NCBI RefSeq assembly: GCF_003344885.1
Contig: NZ_CP031155.1
Span: forward strand, 124,001-188,000
DNA: 64,000 nucleotides
Origin: Altererythrobacter sp. ZODW24
Lineage (GTDB): Bacteria; Pseudomonadota; Alphaproteobacteria; Sphingomonadales; Sphingomonadaceae
Direction: 5' to 3'
This document shows, piece by piece, positions 53,526 through 63,076 of the stretch (its first letter is position 1; the number at the start of each line of letters is the position of its first letter). The notes beneath the pieces were generated by a model. It saw nothing but the letters and a program-made list of their open reading frames with translations, searched no databases and was not told where the DNA came from. Position numbers and translations under genes: made by a program.

Positions 53526-53933
53526 TTATTCGGTCGCGCCGGCAAGCGGATCGTCAGCCGGAGTGGCTGGTGCTGTTGCAGGTGCAGCAGCCGGAGCAGC
53601 AGGAGTTCCGTCGGTTACGCCGCTGAGCGGGTCCCCAAGAGGATCATTCCCGGTTACTGGATCAACCGTGCGGTCCACGGTGGAAGTGATCTCACTGGTA
53701 CCTGTCGTTTTTACGGCCACCGCGGCTAGCGCGATCGACAATATTACGAAAGTAATGGCCAGCATCTTTGTGCTTCTGGTCAAGAAATCCGCAGCACCAC
53801 GAGCGGACATCATGCCGCCGGGGCTACCGCCAATTCCAAGCCCGCCCCCCTCGGAGCGTTGCATAAGAATCACGCCGACAAGCGCTGCAGCAACGATTGT
53901 CTGAACGACGGTGAGAAACAGGAACAGGGACAT
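53526..53933 (-). CDS. secG: Preprotein translocase subunit SecG
   Basis: 135 residues. Two membrane spans (about 3-22, FLFLTVVQTIVAAALVGVIL; and 55-75, LAITFVILSIALAAVAV) joined by the family's Gly-rich loop SEGGGLGIGGSPGGMMSARG and ATDFLT-like AADFLTRST. The tail after residue 100 is a long Ala/Pro/Asp stretch, common in alphaproteobacterial SecG. Accessory subunit of SecYEG. tpiA-secG-pyrG is a conserved order and holds here. Confidence 0.93.
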   Translation of the reverse strand: MSLFLFLTVVQTIVAAALVGVILMQRSEGGGLGIGGSPGGMMSARGAADFLTRSTKMLAITFVILSIALAAVAVKTTGTSEITSTVDRTVDPVTGNDPLGDPLSGVTDGTPAAPAAAPATAPATPADDPLAGATE

Positions 53934-54006
53934 GAAGCGTAAAACCTATGATTGTGTTGCGGCGCTATCTAGGCGTCCGCCTTGAATTGGGCAAGGTACC
54001 TGCGAG

Positions 54007-54777
54007 TTAGGCAGCTGCCTCTTCGGCCTCGGTCGCGCCCATTACAATGCCTAGGAAACTCTCGGCCGTCAGACTGGCACCGCCAACGAGCGCGCCGCCA
54101 ACGTCAGCGATGGAAAGGATTTGCGCTGCATTTTCCGGCTTTACCGAGCCGCCATAAAGGATGCGTACTTCGCTATCTTCTTCAGGCTCGCCGTAAAGTT
54201 CGAGCAACAAGGCCCGGATTGCAGCGTGCATCTCTGCGACGTCGCTATCAGCAGCTACGCGTCCGGTGCCGATTGCCCATACCGGCTCATAGGCAACGGT
54301 CAGTCTTTCAGCGACATCGCCACCGACCGGCAGGGAGCCGCGCAACTGAGATGTAACAACATCGATTGCCTTGCCCGCGTCACGGTCTGCTTCGGTTTCC
54401 CCGCAGCAAACAATGACCTTAAGGCCCGCTTCAATGGCAGAATCGGCCTTCGCCTTCACCATTTCATCGGTTTCGGTGTGATTCTGACGGCGCTCGCTAT
54501 GGCCGAGGATGACGAAGCTTGCGCCAGCATCCGCGACCATGCTGGCCGAAACGTCACCCGTATGGGCGCCCTCGGAACCGGCGTGACAGTCTTGCGCACC
54601 GATAGCCATTTGCTGGGCTTCTTTGCGGGTGGCGTGAATAAGGGTGAACGGCGGAGCCACTGCGACTTCCACCTTCATCAGGCGCTGTGATGCCCGGTCA
54701 ATCGCGCGTGCTTCGGAAAGCATCGCCCGTGTTCCGTTCATCTTCCAATTGCCGACTATGTAAGGGCGTTGAGCCAT
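54007..54777 (-). CDS. tpiA: Triosephosphate isomerase
   Basis: Interconverts dihydroxyacetone phosphate and glyceraldehyde-3-phosphate. 256 residues from ATG 54777; the frame is open upstream, but MAQRPYIVGNWKMNG is the family start. Active-site residues: Asn and Lys in GNWKMNG, electrophilic His in VILGHSERR, catalytic Glu in VAYEPVWAIGTGR. Phosphate loop ILYGGSVKPENA and VGGASL near the end. Complete TIM barrel. Divergent from ppiD. Confidence 0.96.
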   Translation of the reverse strand: MAQRPYIVGNWKMNGTRAMLSEARAIDRASQRLMKVEVAVAPPFTLIHATRKEAQQMAIGAQDCHAGSEGAHTGDVSASMVADAGASFVILGHSERRQNHTETDEMVKAKADSAIEAGLKVIVCCGETEADRDAGKAIDVVTSQLRGSLPVGGDVAERLTVAYEPVWAIGTGRVAADSDVAEMHAAIRALLLELYGEPEEDSEVRILYGGSVKPENAAQILSIADVGGALVGGASLTAESFLGIVMGATEAEEAAA

Positions 54778-54974
54778 AAATTTTTCTGTGATTCCTTCGA
54801 GGAGTGCAGGCGCGCTATATAGGGGCTGTTCTCGCAGCCGCCACCTCCAACACCATATTCTCCCACAAAAGATCACCGGCCTGTTGCGGCAGGGTCGCAG
54901 CACGGATAGATGCAGGCCCGATATTATCGGCATTTACCCTTATATAGTGCCAAAGCAGACCGGACCGAGACAGC

Positions 54975-56906
54975 ATGATCACATTCTTTCGCAGCTTCTT
55001 TCAGTCGAAATACGGCATTGGCATCACGCTAGCCTTCTTGGCTCTGATCGCCTTCGCATTCGCCAGCGGCGACGTCGCCAACAACGCCACATTCGGCGGA
55101 GTTTCGGGCGGTAACAGGGTCGCCGTCGTAGGTGATCGCAAGATCGGAACTGCAGAACTTAGCCGCTCGGCCTCGGATGCGCTCGATCAAGTTCGTCAGG
55201 AAAACCCGACCGTATCGATGGCTAGCTTTCTCGAACAAGGTGCATTGGACGATGTTCTCGACCAGCTGATTGACCGCGCGGCGCTGTTTGTATTTGGCGA
55301 GAAATACGGTGTTCGCGCTGGCGAAAATCTTGTGAACAGCGAGATTATTGGAATTGGCGCGTTTCAGGGCGCGGACGGCAATTTCAGTGAAGAAGTATAT
55401 CGCGGTTTCTTGGCGCAGCGCCGTCTAACGGATGCATTGGTGCGCGAAGATATTGGTGCAGATCTAATGCGCAACCAACTGCTCGTGCCGGTCGCACTTG
55501 GCTCGGTTGTGCCGGATGCGCTGGTTACACGTTACGCTTCTTTGCTGGCCGAAAACAGAGATGGCTCCATCGGCCTTCTTCCAAGCGGCGCCTTTGCTCC
55601 AAAGGGCGACGTTACCGAAGCCCAACTTAAGACATTTTATGACGCCAATCGCGGCGATTACATCCGGCCCGAACGCCGCGTGGTTCGCTACGCTACTTTT
55701 GGCGATGAAGCTCTGGGCGAACTTGCTGCACCAACCGCTGCGCAGATTGCTGCCCGTTATGAGCGCGATAAGGAACAATATGCCGCCTCGCAAAGCCGCC
55801 GCCTGACCCAAGTGGTTGTTCCTACAGAAGCAGCAGCCAATGCCATCCGTCAGTCGGCCTCCTCTGGCGGATCGCTTGATGCGGCTGCAAGCGGTGCGGG
55901 TCTGAGTGCTACACAGATCGGTCCTATCACTCGAAAGGATCTGGCCAGTGCAGCATCTCCCGGCGCAGCGCAGGCGGCATTTGATGCTGGCCGCGGTGAG
56001 CTTTCCGCTCCGGCCCGCGGCAACCTTGGCTGGTATGTGTTCCGCATCGAAGCAATCGAGAATAAAGGCGGCAGATCGCTTGCTCAGGCGACAGGTGAAA
56101 TCACCACGGCGCTAGCGGCTGAGCAGCGCCGTGAAGCTTTGCTCGACCTCTCCGCACGGATGGAAGAGGAAATCGACAGTGGCAGCAATATTGCGGACCT
56201 CGCGCAAGAGCTAAAGGCCGAAGTAAAGACGACCAAAGCTGTGACCGCTGACGGCCGCGTTTATCGTGAAGCTGGATTTGCCCCTGAAGAGCTTGCCCCG
56301 GTGCTCGCAACGGCCTTCTCGATGGAAGACGAAGGCGAAGCACAGCTTGCCGAGGTTGTCCCCAATGAGACGTTCATGATCTTCGACGTGTCGGAAATCA
56401 CAGCGTCTGCCGCAGCGCCATTTGCGGATATCAAGGATGGTCTCGAAGGGGCCTATCGCCTTGCGGAAGGTTCAAAGGCAGCCAAGAAAGCTGCTGATGC
56501 GATCATGAAGCGGGTTGCTGGCGGTGCAACTCTGGCCGCCGCGATGCAGGCTGAAGAGGTTACCCTGCCGTCACCCGAAACTATCAAGATGTCACGCGAG
56601 CAATTGGTCGCCTCCCAGCAGCAGGTTCCACCGCCGCTCGCACTCTTGTTCAGCATGGCTGAAGGCACGGTAAAGCGCCTTGAGGCTCCCGCCAGCAACG
56701 GTTGGTATGTAGTTTCTCTGCGTGACATCGTCCCTGGTGAATTGGCTGCGGACAACCCGATGTTGGCGCAGGCTCGCGCGCAATTGGGCGGTCTTGCCGG
56801 CCGCGAATATAGCGAGCAAATGCAGGCCGCCATTCGCAAGGAAATGGGTGTTGAACGCAACCCCGATGCCGTCGAAGCTGTGCGCAAACAGCTCTCCGGA
56901 AACTAG
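54975..56906 (+). CDS. ppiD: Periplasmic folding chaperone PpiD-like (SurA N-terminal, parvulin)
   Basis: 643 residues, anchored by a single N-terminal span (GIGITLAFLALIAFAFAS). The chaperone region follows (DRKIGTAELSRSASDALDQV, LEQGALDDVLDQLIDRAALF), typical of SurA_N_3 proteins. A central parvulin-like domain sits at about 250-370 (RLTQVVVPTEAAANAIRQSA, LGWYVFRIEAIE), and a C-terminal helical part ends RKEMGVERNPDAVEAV. It assists folding of exported proteins at the inner membrane. trpE begins 13 bases after its stop. Confidence 0.9.
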   Translation: MITFFRSFFQSKYGIGITLAFLALIAFAFASGDVANNATFGGVSGGNRVAVVGDRKIGTAELSRSASDALDQVRQENPTVSMASFLEQGALDDVLDQLIDRAALFVFGEKYGVRAGENLVNSEIIGIGAFQGADGNFSEEVYRGFLAQRRLTDALVREDIGADLMRNQLLVPVALGSVVPDALVTRYASLLAENRDGSIGLLPSGAFAPKGDVTEAQLKTFYDANRGDYIRPERRVVRYATFGDEALGELAAPTAAQIAARYERDKEQYAASQSRRLTQVVVPTEAAANAIRQSASSGGSLDAAASGAGLSATQIGPITRKDLASAASPGAAQAAFDAGRGELSAPARGNLGWYVFRIEAIENKGGRSLAQATGEITTALAAEQRREALLDLSARMEEEIDSGSNIADLAQELKAEVKTTKAVTADGRVYREAGFAPEELAPVLATAFSMEDEGEAQLAEVVPNETFMIFDVSEITASAAAPFADIKDGLEGAYRLAEGSKAAKKAADAIMKRVAGGATLAAAMQAEEVTLPSPETIKMSREQLVASQQQVPPPLALLFSMAEGTVKRLEAPASNGWYVVSLRDIVPGELAADNPMLAQARAQLGGLAGREYSEQMQAAIRKEMGVERNPDAVEAVRKQLSGN

Positions 56907-56919
56907 CAGGAATAGTCAG

Positions 56920-58434
56920 CTGGCCAGCAGCAGCCTCGCCAATGCCGAAACCGCACGTGCAGCCTTGGCCGCAGGGAAGCCTGCGCTTGTCTGGCGCAGG
57001 TTGGTGGCTGACGCCGAAACGCCCGTTGGCGCAGCGCTCAAACTGATCGAACCAGAGCGCGGTGACTTTCTGCTTGAGTCTGTCGAGGGCGGCGAAGTCC
57101 GCGGGCGATACAGCCTGCTAGGACTCGACCCTGATCTGGTGTTCCGGGCCGAGGGTAACTCCAGCGCCATAAACCGTAGCTGGCAACATGACCGTGAAGC
57201 CTTTGACCCGCTAGAAGACGGCAGCTTGCAGCGCCTGCGTGAGCTTGTAGGAGCCTGCCGGATCGATGTACCCGAAGGCTTACCGCCTGCCCTCGCCTTT
57301 CTAGTCGGCTATTTCGGCTATGAAACCATTGGTCTAGTCGAGAAACTTCCGCGTGCGCCGCAAGGTGAGTTGGGTGTGCCAGACATGCTGTTTGTCCGCC
57401 CGACCCTGCTGCTCGTATTCGATTCGCTCAGCGATAACTTGTTCTGCATCGCTCCTTTGTGGCCTGAAAGCGGTGACGCCGATGTTGCCTTAGGCCGCGC
57501 TGCGGACCGGATTGATGAGACCTTGCGCAAGCTTGCTCTCGCTCCCCCCGTCTCTCCTACTGTGTCCGATTTGCCAGACATGGCGCTGACGCCTGAGATG
57601 GCTGATGGCGAATATGGCGCGATGGTTGCCCGGGCGAAGGACTACATCACTGCGGGCGATATCTTTCAGGTGGTGTTGGCACAGCGCTTTACTTGCCCCT
57701 TCCCCCTGCCACCGCTCGCGCTTTACAGGGCTTTGCGGCGCGTGAACCCCTCACCGTTCCTGTATTTCCTTGATCTCCCAGATTTCGCTGTGGTTGGCTC
57801 AAGCCCAGAGATTCTGGTCCGGGTCCGCGACGGTGAAGTCACGATCCGCCCCATTGCCGGAACGCGCCCACGCGGCGCAAATGCGGCAGAAGACAACACG
57901 AATGAGGCTAGCCTGCTGGCTGACCCCAAGGAACGTGCCGAGCACCTGATGCTGCTCGATCTGGGCCGCAATGATGTAGGCCGTGTCGCGAAGGCGGACA
58001 GCGTTGAGGTAACGGCGAGCTATACCGTCGAGCGTTACAGCCACGTCATGCACATCGTTAGCAATGTGGTCGGCCAGCTCGATCCTTCAAAGGACGCACT
58101 CGACGCCATGTTTGCCGGCTTCCCAGCAGGAACAGTCAGTGGTGCACCCAAGATCAGAGCGTGTGAGATTATCGCAGAACTGGAGCCTGAAACGCGCGGC
58201 ATCTATGCTGGCGGCGTGGGCTATTTCGCACCGGACGGCTCGGTCGACAGCTGCATCGTTCTCCGAACCGCCGTTATCAAGAACGGCATCATGAATGTTA
58301 CCGCAGGTGCCGGGATCGTGGCTGATAGCGATCCGGCTTATGAACAGCTCGAATGCGAGGCCAAAGCTGGCGCGCTGATCGCCGCCGCCCGTGAAGCTGC
58401 GCGCATCGCCAGCGAACCGGGGTTCGGCCAATGA
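56920..58434 (+). CDS. trpE: Anthranilate synthase component I, probable CTG start
   Basis: Makes anthranilate from chorismate with TrpG. 504 residues from CTG 56920, which has AGGA at 56908-56911 eight bases upstream and places the start right after ppiD. The only other nearby in-frame starts are TTG 56965, without a ribosome site, and TTG/GTG at 57001-57004, inside the conserved N-terminus. The Trp-feedback motif L-L-E-S appears in DFLLESVEGGEVRGRYSLLG. The chorismate-binding domain has GDIFQVVLAQR, RPIAGTRPRG, DLGRNDVGRV and FPAGTVSGAPKIRA. The stop overlaps the next gene (ATGA). Confidence 0.92.
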   Translation: MASSSLANAETARAALAAGKPALVWRRLVADAETPVGAALKLIEPERGDFLLESVEGGEVRGRYSLLGLDPDLVFRAEGNSSAINRSWQHDREAFDPLEDGSLQRLRELVGACRIDVPEGLPPALAFLVGYFGYETIGLVEKLPRAPQGELGVPDMLFVRPTLLLVFDSLSDNLFCIAPLWPESGDADVALGRAADRIDETLRKLALAPPVSPTVSDLPDMALTPEMADGEYGAMVARAKDYITAGDIFQVVLAQRFTCPFPLPPLALYRALRRVNPSPFLYFLDLPDFAVVGSSPEILVRVRDGEVTIRPIAGTRPRGANAAEDNTNEASLLADPKERAEHLMLLDLGRNDVGRVAKADSVEVTASYTVERYSHVMHIVSNVVGQLDPSKDALDAMFAGFPAGTVSGAPKIRACEIIAELEPETRGIYAGGVGYFAPDGSVDSCIVLRTAVIKNGIMNVTAGAGIVADSDPAYEQLECEAKAGALIAAAREAARIASEPGFGQ

Positions 58435-59228
58435 GAATTGTAGCGCTTGCCGCTCTGGCACTCGTTTTAACCGGTTGCGAACAGCCCGCAGGCGAAGCAG
58501 TGTCGCGCGTCGAACTTGGCGAGGATGGTGAGAGCGGGACAACCGTGACTTCCGATTGTAAAAAGGTCGAGTTCGAGGGCAGCGCGCTAACCCATTGCAT
58601 CGCAGATCCTGCCGATCACCGCATCACGACATCGCTTGGGCCAAAGGCCGGTGAACCCTTCCGTAGCCTGCCCAACCTCGCGGGCGGACGCGCTGCAGAT
58701 GCACCGCTCGTCGCGTTTGCCGTTAACGGCGGCATGTATGACGATGCGGGCCAGCCAATCGGCTATTACGTCGAACGCGGGGAACGCCTGAAGAAACTCA
58801 ACCAGAATGAGGGCGGCGGCAATTTCCACATGCTGCCTAATGGTGTCTTCTTCGGTTCGGGCGCCAAGTGGGAAATCAAAACCTCTGATGATTTCTACAA
58901 AAACGTCAGCGACCGCCCGCGCTTCGGCACACAATCCGGGCCGATGTTGGTTATAGGTGGCAAGCTGCACCCCGAAATCTCGGACGATGGCGAATCCAAG
59001 AAGATTCGCAATGCTGTCGGAATTGGCAGCGATGGCCGCGCGCATTTTGTTATCAGCGAGGGCAGCCTGTCCTTTGGCCGCCTGGCCCGCTTCTACCGCG
59101 ATGAATTGAAGGTCCCCAACGCGCTGTTTTTGGACGGAACTGTGTCATCACTTTGGGATCCCGCGACGGGCCGACTCGACAATGGCTTGCCTCTGGGACC
59201 CTTGATCGTGGTGGAGAAGAAGGACTGA
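58431..59228 (+). CDS. Lipoprotein with phosphodiester glycosidase-like domain (DUF2233)
   Basis: 265 residues. The N-terminus MRIVALAALALVLTGCEQPA has a lipobox (LTGC), predicting a lipoprotein with Cys16 as the lipidated residue. The body matches the DUF2233/NAGPA fold: LVAFAVNGGMYDDAGQPIGY, FHMLPNGVFFGSGAKWEI, GTQSGPMLVIGGKL, NAVGIGSDGRAHFVISEG and FLDGTVSSLW. Eukaryotic members remove GlcNAc from phosphodiesters; bacterial ones are thought to act on exopolysaccharide or cell-wall sugars. It sits inside the trp cluster, overlapping trpE by four bases. Confidence 0.85.
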   Translation: MRIVALAALALVLTGCEQPAGEAVSRVELGEDGESGTTVTSDCKKVEFEGSALTHCIADPADHRITTSLGPKAGEPFRSLPNLAGGRAADAPLVAFAVNGGMYDDAGQPIGYYVERGERLKKLNQNEGGGNFHMLPNGVFFGSGAKWEIKTSDDFYKNVSDRPRFGTQSGPMLVIGGKLHPEISDDGESKKIRNAVGIGSDGRAHFVISEGSLSFGRLARFYRDELKVPNALFLDGTVSSLWDPATGRLDNGLPLGPLIVVEKKD

Positions 59229-59232
59229 AGTC

Positions 59233-60192
59233 ATGCGCTACGAACGCACACTCTATCCGCCAATCGAGCCCTATGAGACCGGCATGCTTGATGTTGGCGA
59301 TGGCCATGTGATTTATTGGGAGCGCTGCGGAAGTCCCGGGGCCAAACCGGTGGTGTTCCTTCATGGCGGGCCTGGTGCAGGCTGCAGCGCCAAACAGCGT
59401 CAGCAATTCGACCCGGACCTCTACGACATTTTGCTGTTCGACCAACGCGGTTGCGGGCGATCAACACCGCTGGCTTGCCTTGAGAACAATACGACGTGGG
59501 ATATCGTGGCCGACATGGAACGGCTGCGCGAACTGTGCGGCCACAGAAAATGGCAGGTCTTCGGCGGAAGTTGGGGATCAACGCTAGGTTTAGCCTACGC
59601 CCAAACGCATCCTGACCGCGTATCAGAGCTGATCCTTCGCGGCATATTCCTGTCACGGCAGAGCGAACTTGATTGGCTGACAAAATTTGGCGCTAGCGAA
59701 TTTTATCCCGATGGCTGGGATGCGTTCGCTGGCGCAATTCCAGAGGCCGAACGCACTGACCTCATGTCAGCCTATCACCGCCGTCTGACGGATGATGACG
59801 CTGGCGTTCAGGAAGCTGCCGCAGCGGCTTGGAATCGCTGGGAATGTCAGACTCTGACGCTTCAACCGGATGAAGCCATGGTCGAGGAATGTGCCACAGG
59901 CGCAAATTCGGTCGCCAATGCGCGGATTGAAGCACATTACTTTTTGCACTCCTGTTTTCTTGAGGAATCGCAACTTCTCAAGAATGCAGAACGCTTGAAA
60001 GACATTCCGTGCGTAATTGTTCAGGGACGGCACGACTGCTGTACACCTCCAGCGGCGGCATGGGCGCTCAAACAAGCATGGCCCGAAGCAGAGTTGCAGA
60101 TCGTAGCTGATGGCGGCCATCTATTTACCGAACCCGGCATCACCGACGGCCTTATCTGTGCAAGCGACCGCTTCGCAGGTAAGAATTGCTAA
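59233..60192 (+). CDS. pip: Proline iminopeptidase-like alpha/beta hydrolase
   Basis: 319 residues. N-terminal RTLYPPIEPYETGMLDVGDG is the family start. HGGPGAG supplies the oxyanion-type loop, FDQRGCGRS follows, and the nucleophile Ser lies in GGSWGSTLGL. The catalytic Asp is in GRHDCCTPP and the His in DGGHLFTEP. These match prolyl aminopeptidases (family S33), which release N-terminal proline. It is second of two genes between trpE and trpG, with an ATG four bases after the DUF2233 stop. Confidence 0.92.
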   Translation: MRYERTLYPPIEPYETGMLDVGDGHVIYWERCGSPGAKPVVFLHGGPGAGCSAKQRQQFDPDLYDILLFDQRGCGRSTPLACLENNTTWDIVADMERLRELCGHRKWQVFGGSWGSTLGLAYAQTHPDRVSELILRGIFLSRQSELDWLTKFGASEFYPDGWDAFAGAIPEAERTDLMSAYHRRLTDDDAGVQEAAAAAWNRWECQTLTLQPDEAMVEECATGANSVANARIEAHYFLHSCFLEESQLLKNAERLKDIPCVIVQGRHDCCTPPAAAWALKQAWPEAELQIVADGGHLFTEPGITDGLICASDRFAGKNC

Positions 60193-60250
60193 CGGCAATG
60201 CCCATTTTTCCTCGCTTGATTGTCAGCACGAGTCAGGCGATGGCCTGCAT

Positions 60251-60835
60251 ATGATCCTCGTCATCGACAATTACGACAGCTTCACCTTTAATCTGGTCCA
60301 TTATCTGATGGAGCTGGGTGCTGAAGTGCGGGTTGAGCGCAATGATGCGCTTACTGCGGCAGAGGCGGTGGCGAGCGGTGCCAAAGGCATTCTCATTTCG
60401 CCCGGCCCATGCACGCCAGACGATGCCGGCATTTCACTCGATCTCGTCAGTGCCTGCGTGGATGCGGAGCGGCCGCTGCTTGGTGTGTGCCTTGGCCATC
60501 AGGCTATCGGACAGCATTTTGGTGGCAAGGTTGTTCGCGGCGGTTTGATGCATGGCAAGACCTCACCGGTCACGCATGACAGTAGCGGCGTGTTTGCTGA
60601 CATTCCGTCGCCTTTCACCGCAACGCGCTATCACTCGCTGATTGTTGAGAATGTAGGTGAAGAATTGCAGGTAAATGCCACCGCAGATGACGCATATGTG
60701 ATGGGCTTCCGGCACCAGACCTTGCCAATCCACGGGGTCCAGTTTCATCCAGAGAGTATCGCCACCGAATATGGGCATGAACTGTTGGCTAACTTCCTCA
60801 AAATATGCGCCATCGAAGTGAAAGACCGGACATGA
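60251..60835 (+). CDS. trpG: Anthranilate synthase component II (glutamine amidotransferase)
   Basis: Supplies ammonia from glutamine to TrpE. 194 residues from ATG 60251 (MILVIDNYDSFTFNLVHYLM, the family start; the frame is open upstream into pip). Class I amidotransferase triad: Cys in LLGVCLGHQAIG, and His with Glu in HGVQFHPESI. Separate from TrpE, not fused. The stop overlaps trpD (ATGA), so trpG-trpD-trpC-moaC-moeA form one coupled run. Confidence 0.96.
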   Translation: MILVIDNYDSFTFNLVHYLMELGAEVRVERNDALTAAEAVASGAKGILISPGPCTPDDAGISLDLVSACVDAERPLLGVCLGHQAIGQHFGGKVVRGGLMHGKTSPVTHDSSGVFADIPSPFTATRYHSLIVENVGEELQVNATADDAYVMGFRHQTLPIHGVQFHPESIATEYGHELLANFLKICAIEVKDRT

Positions 60836-61824
60836 GTACCCTTCCCCCGATTGATGCCCATCTGAACGCTGCTGAGGCCGAGGAAGCCTTTGGGCGCTTG
60901 CTTGATGGCGACGTATCTGAGGCCGAAATCGAGCGCTTCTTGGTCGATCTATCAGAGCGCGGCGAGACTGAAGACGAAATCGCTGGCGCTGCGCGCGCTT
61001 TGCGGGCGCGTTTGATTCCGATCGAAGCGCCCGAAAACGCAATCGACGTGTGCGGCACGGGCGGTGATGGTCACCACACACTCAACGTTTCGACCGCTGT
61101 CAGCCTTGTAGTGGCTGCTTGCGGTGTACCAGTCGCAAAGCATGGTAACCGCGCCGCCTCCTCCAAAGCCGGCGCCGCGGACACATTAGAGGCTCTCGGC
61201 CTTGATATGGACGCTGCCGGACGGACAGCCGAGCAAACCCTTGGTGATCTGGGCATCTGCTTCCTATTCGCGAAGAACCATCATCCGGCGATGGGGCGTA
61301 TCCAGCCCATTCGCCAGCGCATTGGCAAGCGGACGATCTTCAATCTTATGGGGCCGCTGTCGAACCCCGCACGGGTGCAAAGCCAGCTTATCGGTATCGC
61401 TCGCCCTGCCTATGTGCCAATATACGCGGGAGCGATGGCCCGGTTAGGCACCGGACGCGCGCTGATCGTGTCGGGCGACGAAGGCTTGGACGAGCTTAGC
61501 CTCGCTGGCGGCAATGAAATGGCCGATGTCACTGGCAATGAGTTTGAAATGAAGCGCATCGATGCCAGCGAATTGGGGCTGCCCCACGCACCTGTCGAAG
61601 CCATCAGAGGCGGAGATCCCGAGCATAACGCGGCCGCTCTGCGCGCTTTGCTGAAGGGCGCACCCGGACCATACCGCGATGCAGTGCTGTTCAACTCCGC
61701 CGCATCACTATTGGTCGCAGGCGAGGTTGATAGCTGGACTGGCGGCGTCGAGGAGGCTGCCGAGGCGCTTGACAAGGGCCTTGCTAATACTCTGCTCGAT
61801 TGCTGGATTGCCTCCGTAAAATGA
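60832..61824 (+). CDS. trpD: Anthranilate phosphoribosyltransferase
   Basis: Joins anthranilate to PRPP to make phosphoribosyl-anthranilate. 330 residues from ATG 60832. The glycine-rich PRPP motif is in [16 protein letters not shown], the anthranilate/PRPP-contact [21 protein letters not shown] region follows, and [20 protein letters not shown] with [13 protein letters not shown] are further family landmarks. Overlaps trpG and trpC by four bases each. Confidence 0.96.
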   Translation: MSTLPPIDAHLNAAEAEEAFGRLLDGDVSEAEIERFLVDLSERGETEDEIAGAARALRARLIPIEAPENAIDVCGTGGDGHHTLNVSTAVSLVVAACGVPVAKHGNRAASSKAGAADTLEALGLDMDAAGRTAEQTLGDLGICFLFAKNHHPAMGRIQPIRQRIGKRTIFNLMGPLSNPARVQSQLIGIARPAYVPIYAGAMARLGTGRALIVSGDEGLDELSLAGGNEMADVTGNEFEMKRIDASELGLPHAPVEAIRGGDPEHNAAALRALLKGAPGPYRDAVLFNSAASLLVAGEVDSWTGGVEEAAEALDKGLANTLLDCWIASVK

Positions 61825-62606
61825 ACAAGTTGGACGAAATTTGCGCCACTAAGCGCAAGGAAGTTGCCGCGCGTAAAGCGGCTGTTTCGCTTGATGATCT
61901 GCAGAGGTTGTCTTCGGGGCAAACGACTCCGCGAGGTTTTCGGAAAGCTCTCGAGGCAAAAGCCGTCGATGGCTTTGGTTTGATCGCGGAAATAAAGAAA
62001 GCATCGCCCTCCAAGGGGCTGATCCGTAAAGAGTTCCATCCCGCTGACCATGCCAAGGCCTATGAAGCGGGCGGCGCTGCGTGCTTGTCGGTGCTTACTG
62101 ACGCGCCCTATTTCCAAGGGCATGAAGATTTTTTGGTTGAAGCGCGGCAGGCATGCGCCCTCCCCGTCCTTCGCAAAGACTTCATGGTCGATCCTTGGCA
62201 GGTGTCCGAAGCGCGCTCCATCGGAGCCGACGCGATCCTAATCATCGTCGCCGCTTTGGATGACACGCAAATGTCCGAGATTGAGGCCGCTTCCATCGAG
62301 CTGGGTATGGATGTGCTTGTCGAGGTGCATAACGAGGCAGAGCTGGAACGCGCTGCCAATCTCAAATCGCGCCTGATTGGTGTAAACAACCGTGACCTAA
62401 AGCGCTTTGTGACTGACCTTGGAGTGACCGAGCGGCTTGCGCCTCTCGCCCCAGAGGGCACATTGTTGATCGGCGAAAGCGGTATCTCTAACCATGCTGA
62501 TCTTGAACGTCTTGCCCGCAGTGATGTTCGGTGCTTTCTTGTCGGAGAGAGCCTGATGCGGCATGATGACGTCATGATGGCAACACAAGTATTGCTAGGT
62601 AAATGA
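61821..62606 (+). CDS. trpC: Indole-3-glycerol phosphate synthase
   Basis: Converts CdRP to indole-3-glycerol phosphate. 261 residues from ATG 61821; stand-alone, not fused to TrpF. The signature [10 protein letters not shown] with the substrate-binding Lys is near 57, the catalytic Lys is in [11 protein letters not shown], and the phosphate-contacting end [10 protein letters not shown] is present. Overlaps trpD and moaC by four bases each. trpF, trpA and trpB are not in the window. Confidence 0.96.
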   Translation: MNKLDEICATKRKEVAARKAAVSLDDLQRLSSGQTTPRGFRKALEAKAVDGFGLIAEIKKASPSKGLIRKEFHPADHAKAYEAGGAACLSVLTDAPYFQGHEDFLVEARQACALPVLRKDFMVDPWQVSEARSIGADAILIIVAALDDTQMSEIEAASIELGMDVLVEVHNEAELERAANLKSRLIGVNNRDLKRFVTDLGVTERLAPLAPEGTLLIGESGISNHADLERLARSDVRCFLVGESLMRHDDVMMATQVLLGK

Positions 62607-63076
62607 GTAAGTTAACCCACCTTGATGAGGCAGGTAATGCACATATGGTGGATGTTGGCAGCAAAGCCGCGACTCGCCGCGAGGCCGTTGCAACCGGACG
62701 TATCACCATGTCGAGCGAAGCTGTTGCAGCGATCCGTGATGGGACCGCTGCGAAGGGTGATGTAATCGCTGCGGCCCGGATCGCTGGCATCATGGCCGCT
62801 AAGAAAACCGGGGAATTGATACCGCTGTGTCACCCGCTTGCACTGGACTCGGTAACAATAGACTTTGAAGTGACCGCAGATGGCGTTGAAGTAACCGCCA
62901 CCGCAGCGCTTTCAGGAAAGACCGGTGTTGAAATGGAAGCCTTAACAGGTGCTTCCGTTTCACTTCTTACAATTTATGACATGATAAAATCAGTCGATAA
63001 GGCAATGGTTATCGAGAGCGTCCACCTCGTTTCAAAGACTGGCGGAAAATCAGGCGATTGGCACTATCCCAAATGA
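62603..63076 (+). CDS. moaC: Cyclic pyranopterin monophosphate synthase MoaC
   Basis: Acts with MoaA to make cyclic pyranopterin monophosphate, the first molybdenum-cofactor intermediate. 157 residues. Active-site region [18 protein letters not shown] (Lys, His), and [20 protein letters not shown] with the conserved acidic and catalytic residues, plus KGGKSGDW-like [13 protein letters not shown] at the end. It is coupled to trpC upstream and moeA downstream. Confidence 0.96.
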   Translation: MSKLTHLDEAGNAHMVDVGSKAATRREAVATGRITMSSEAVAAIRDGTAAKGDVIAAARIAGIMAAKKTGELIPLCHPLALDSVTIDFEVTADGVEVTATAALSGKTGVEMEALTGASVSLLTIYDMIKSVDKAMVIESVHLVSKTGGKSGDWHYPK

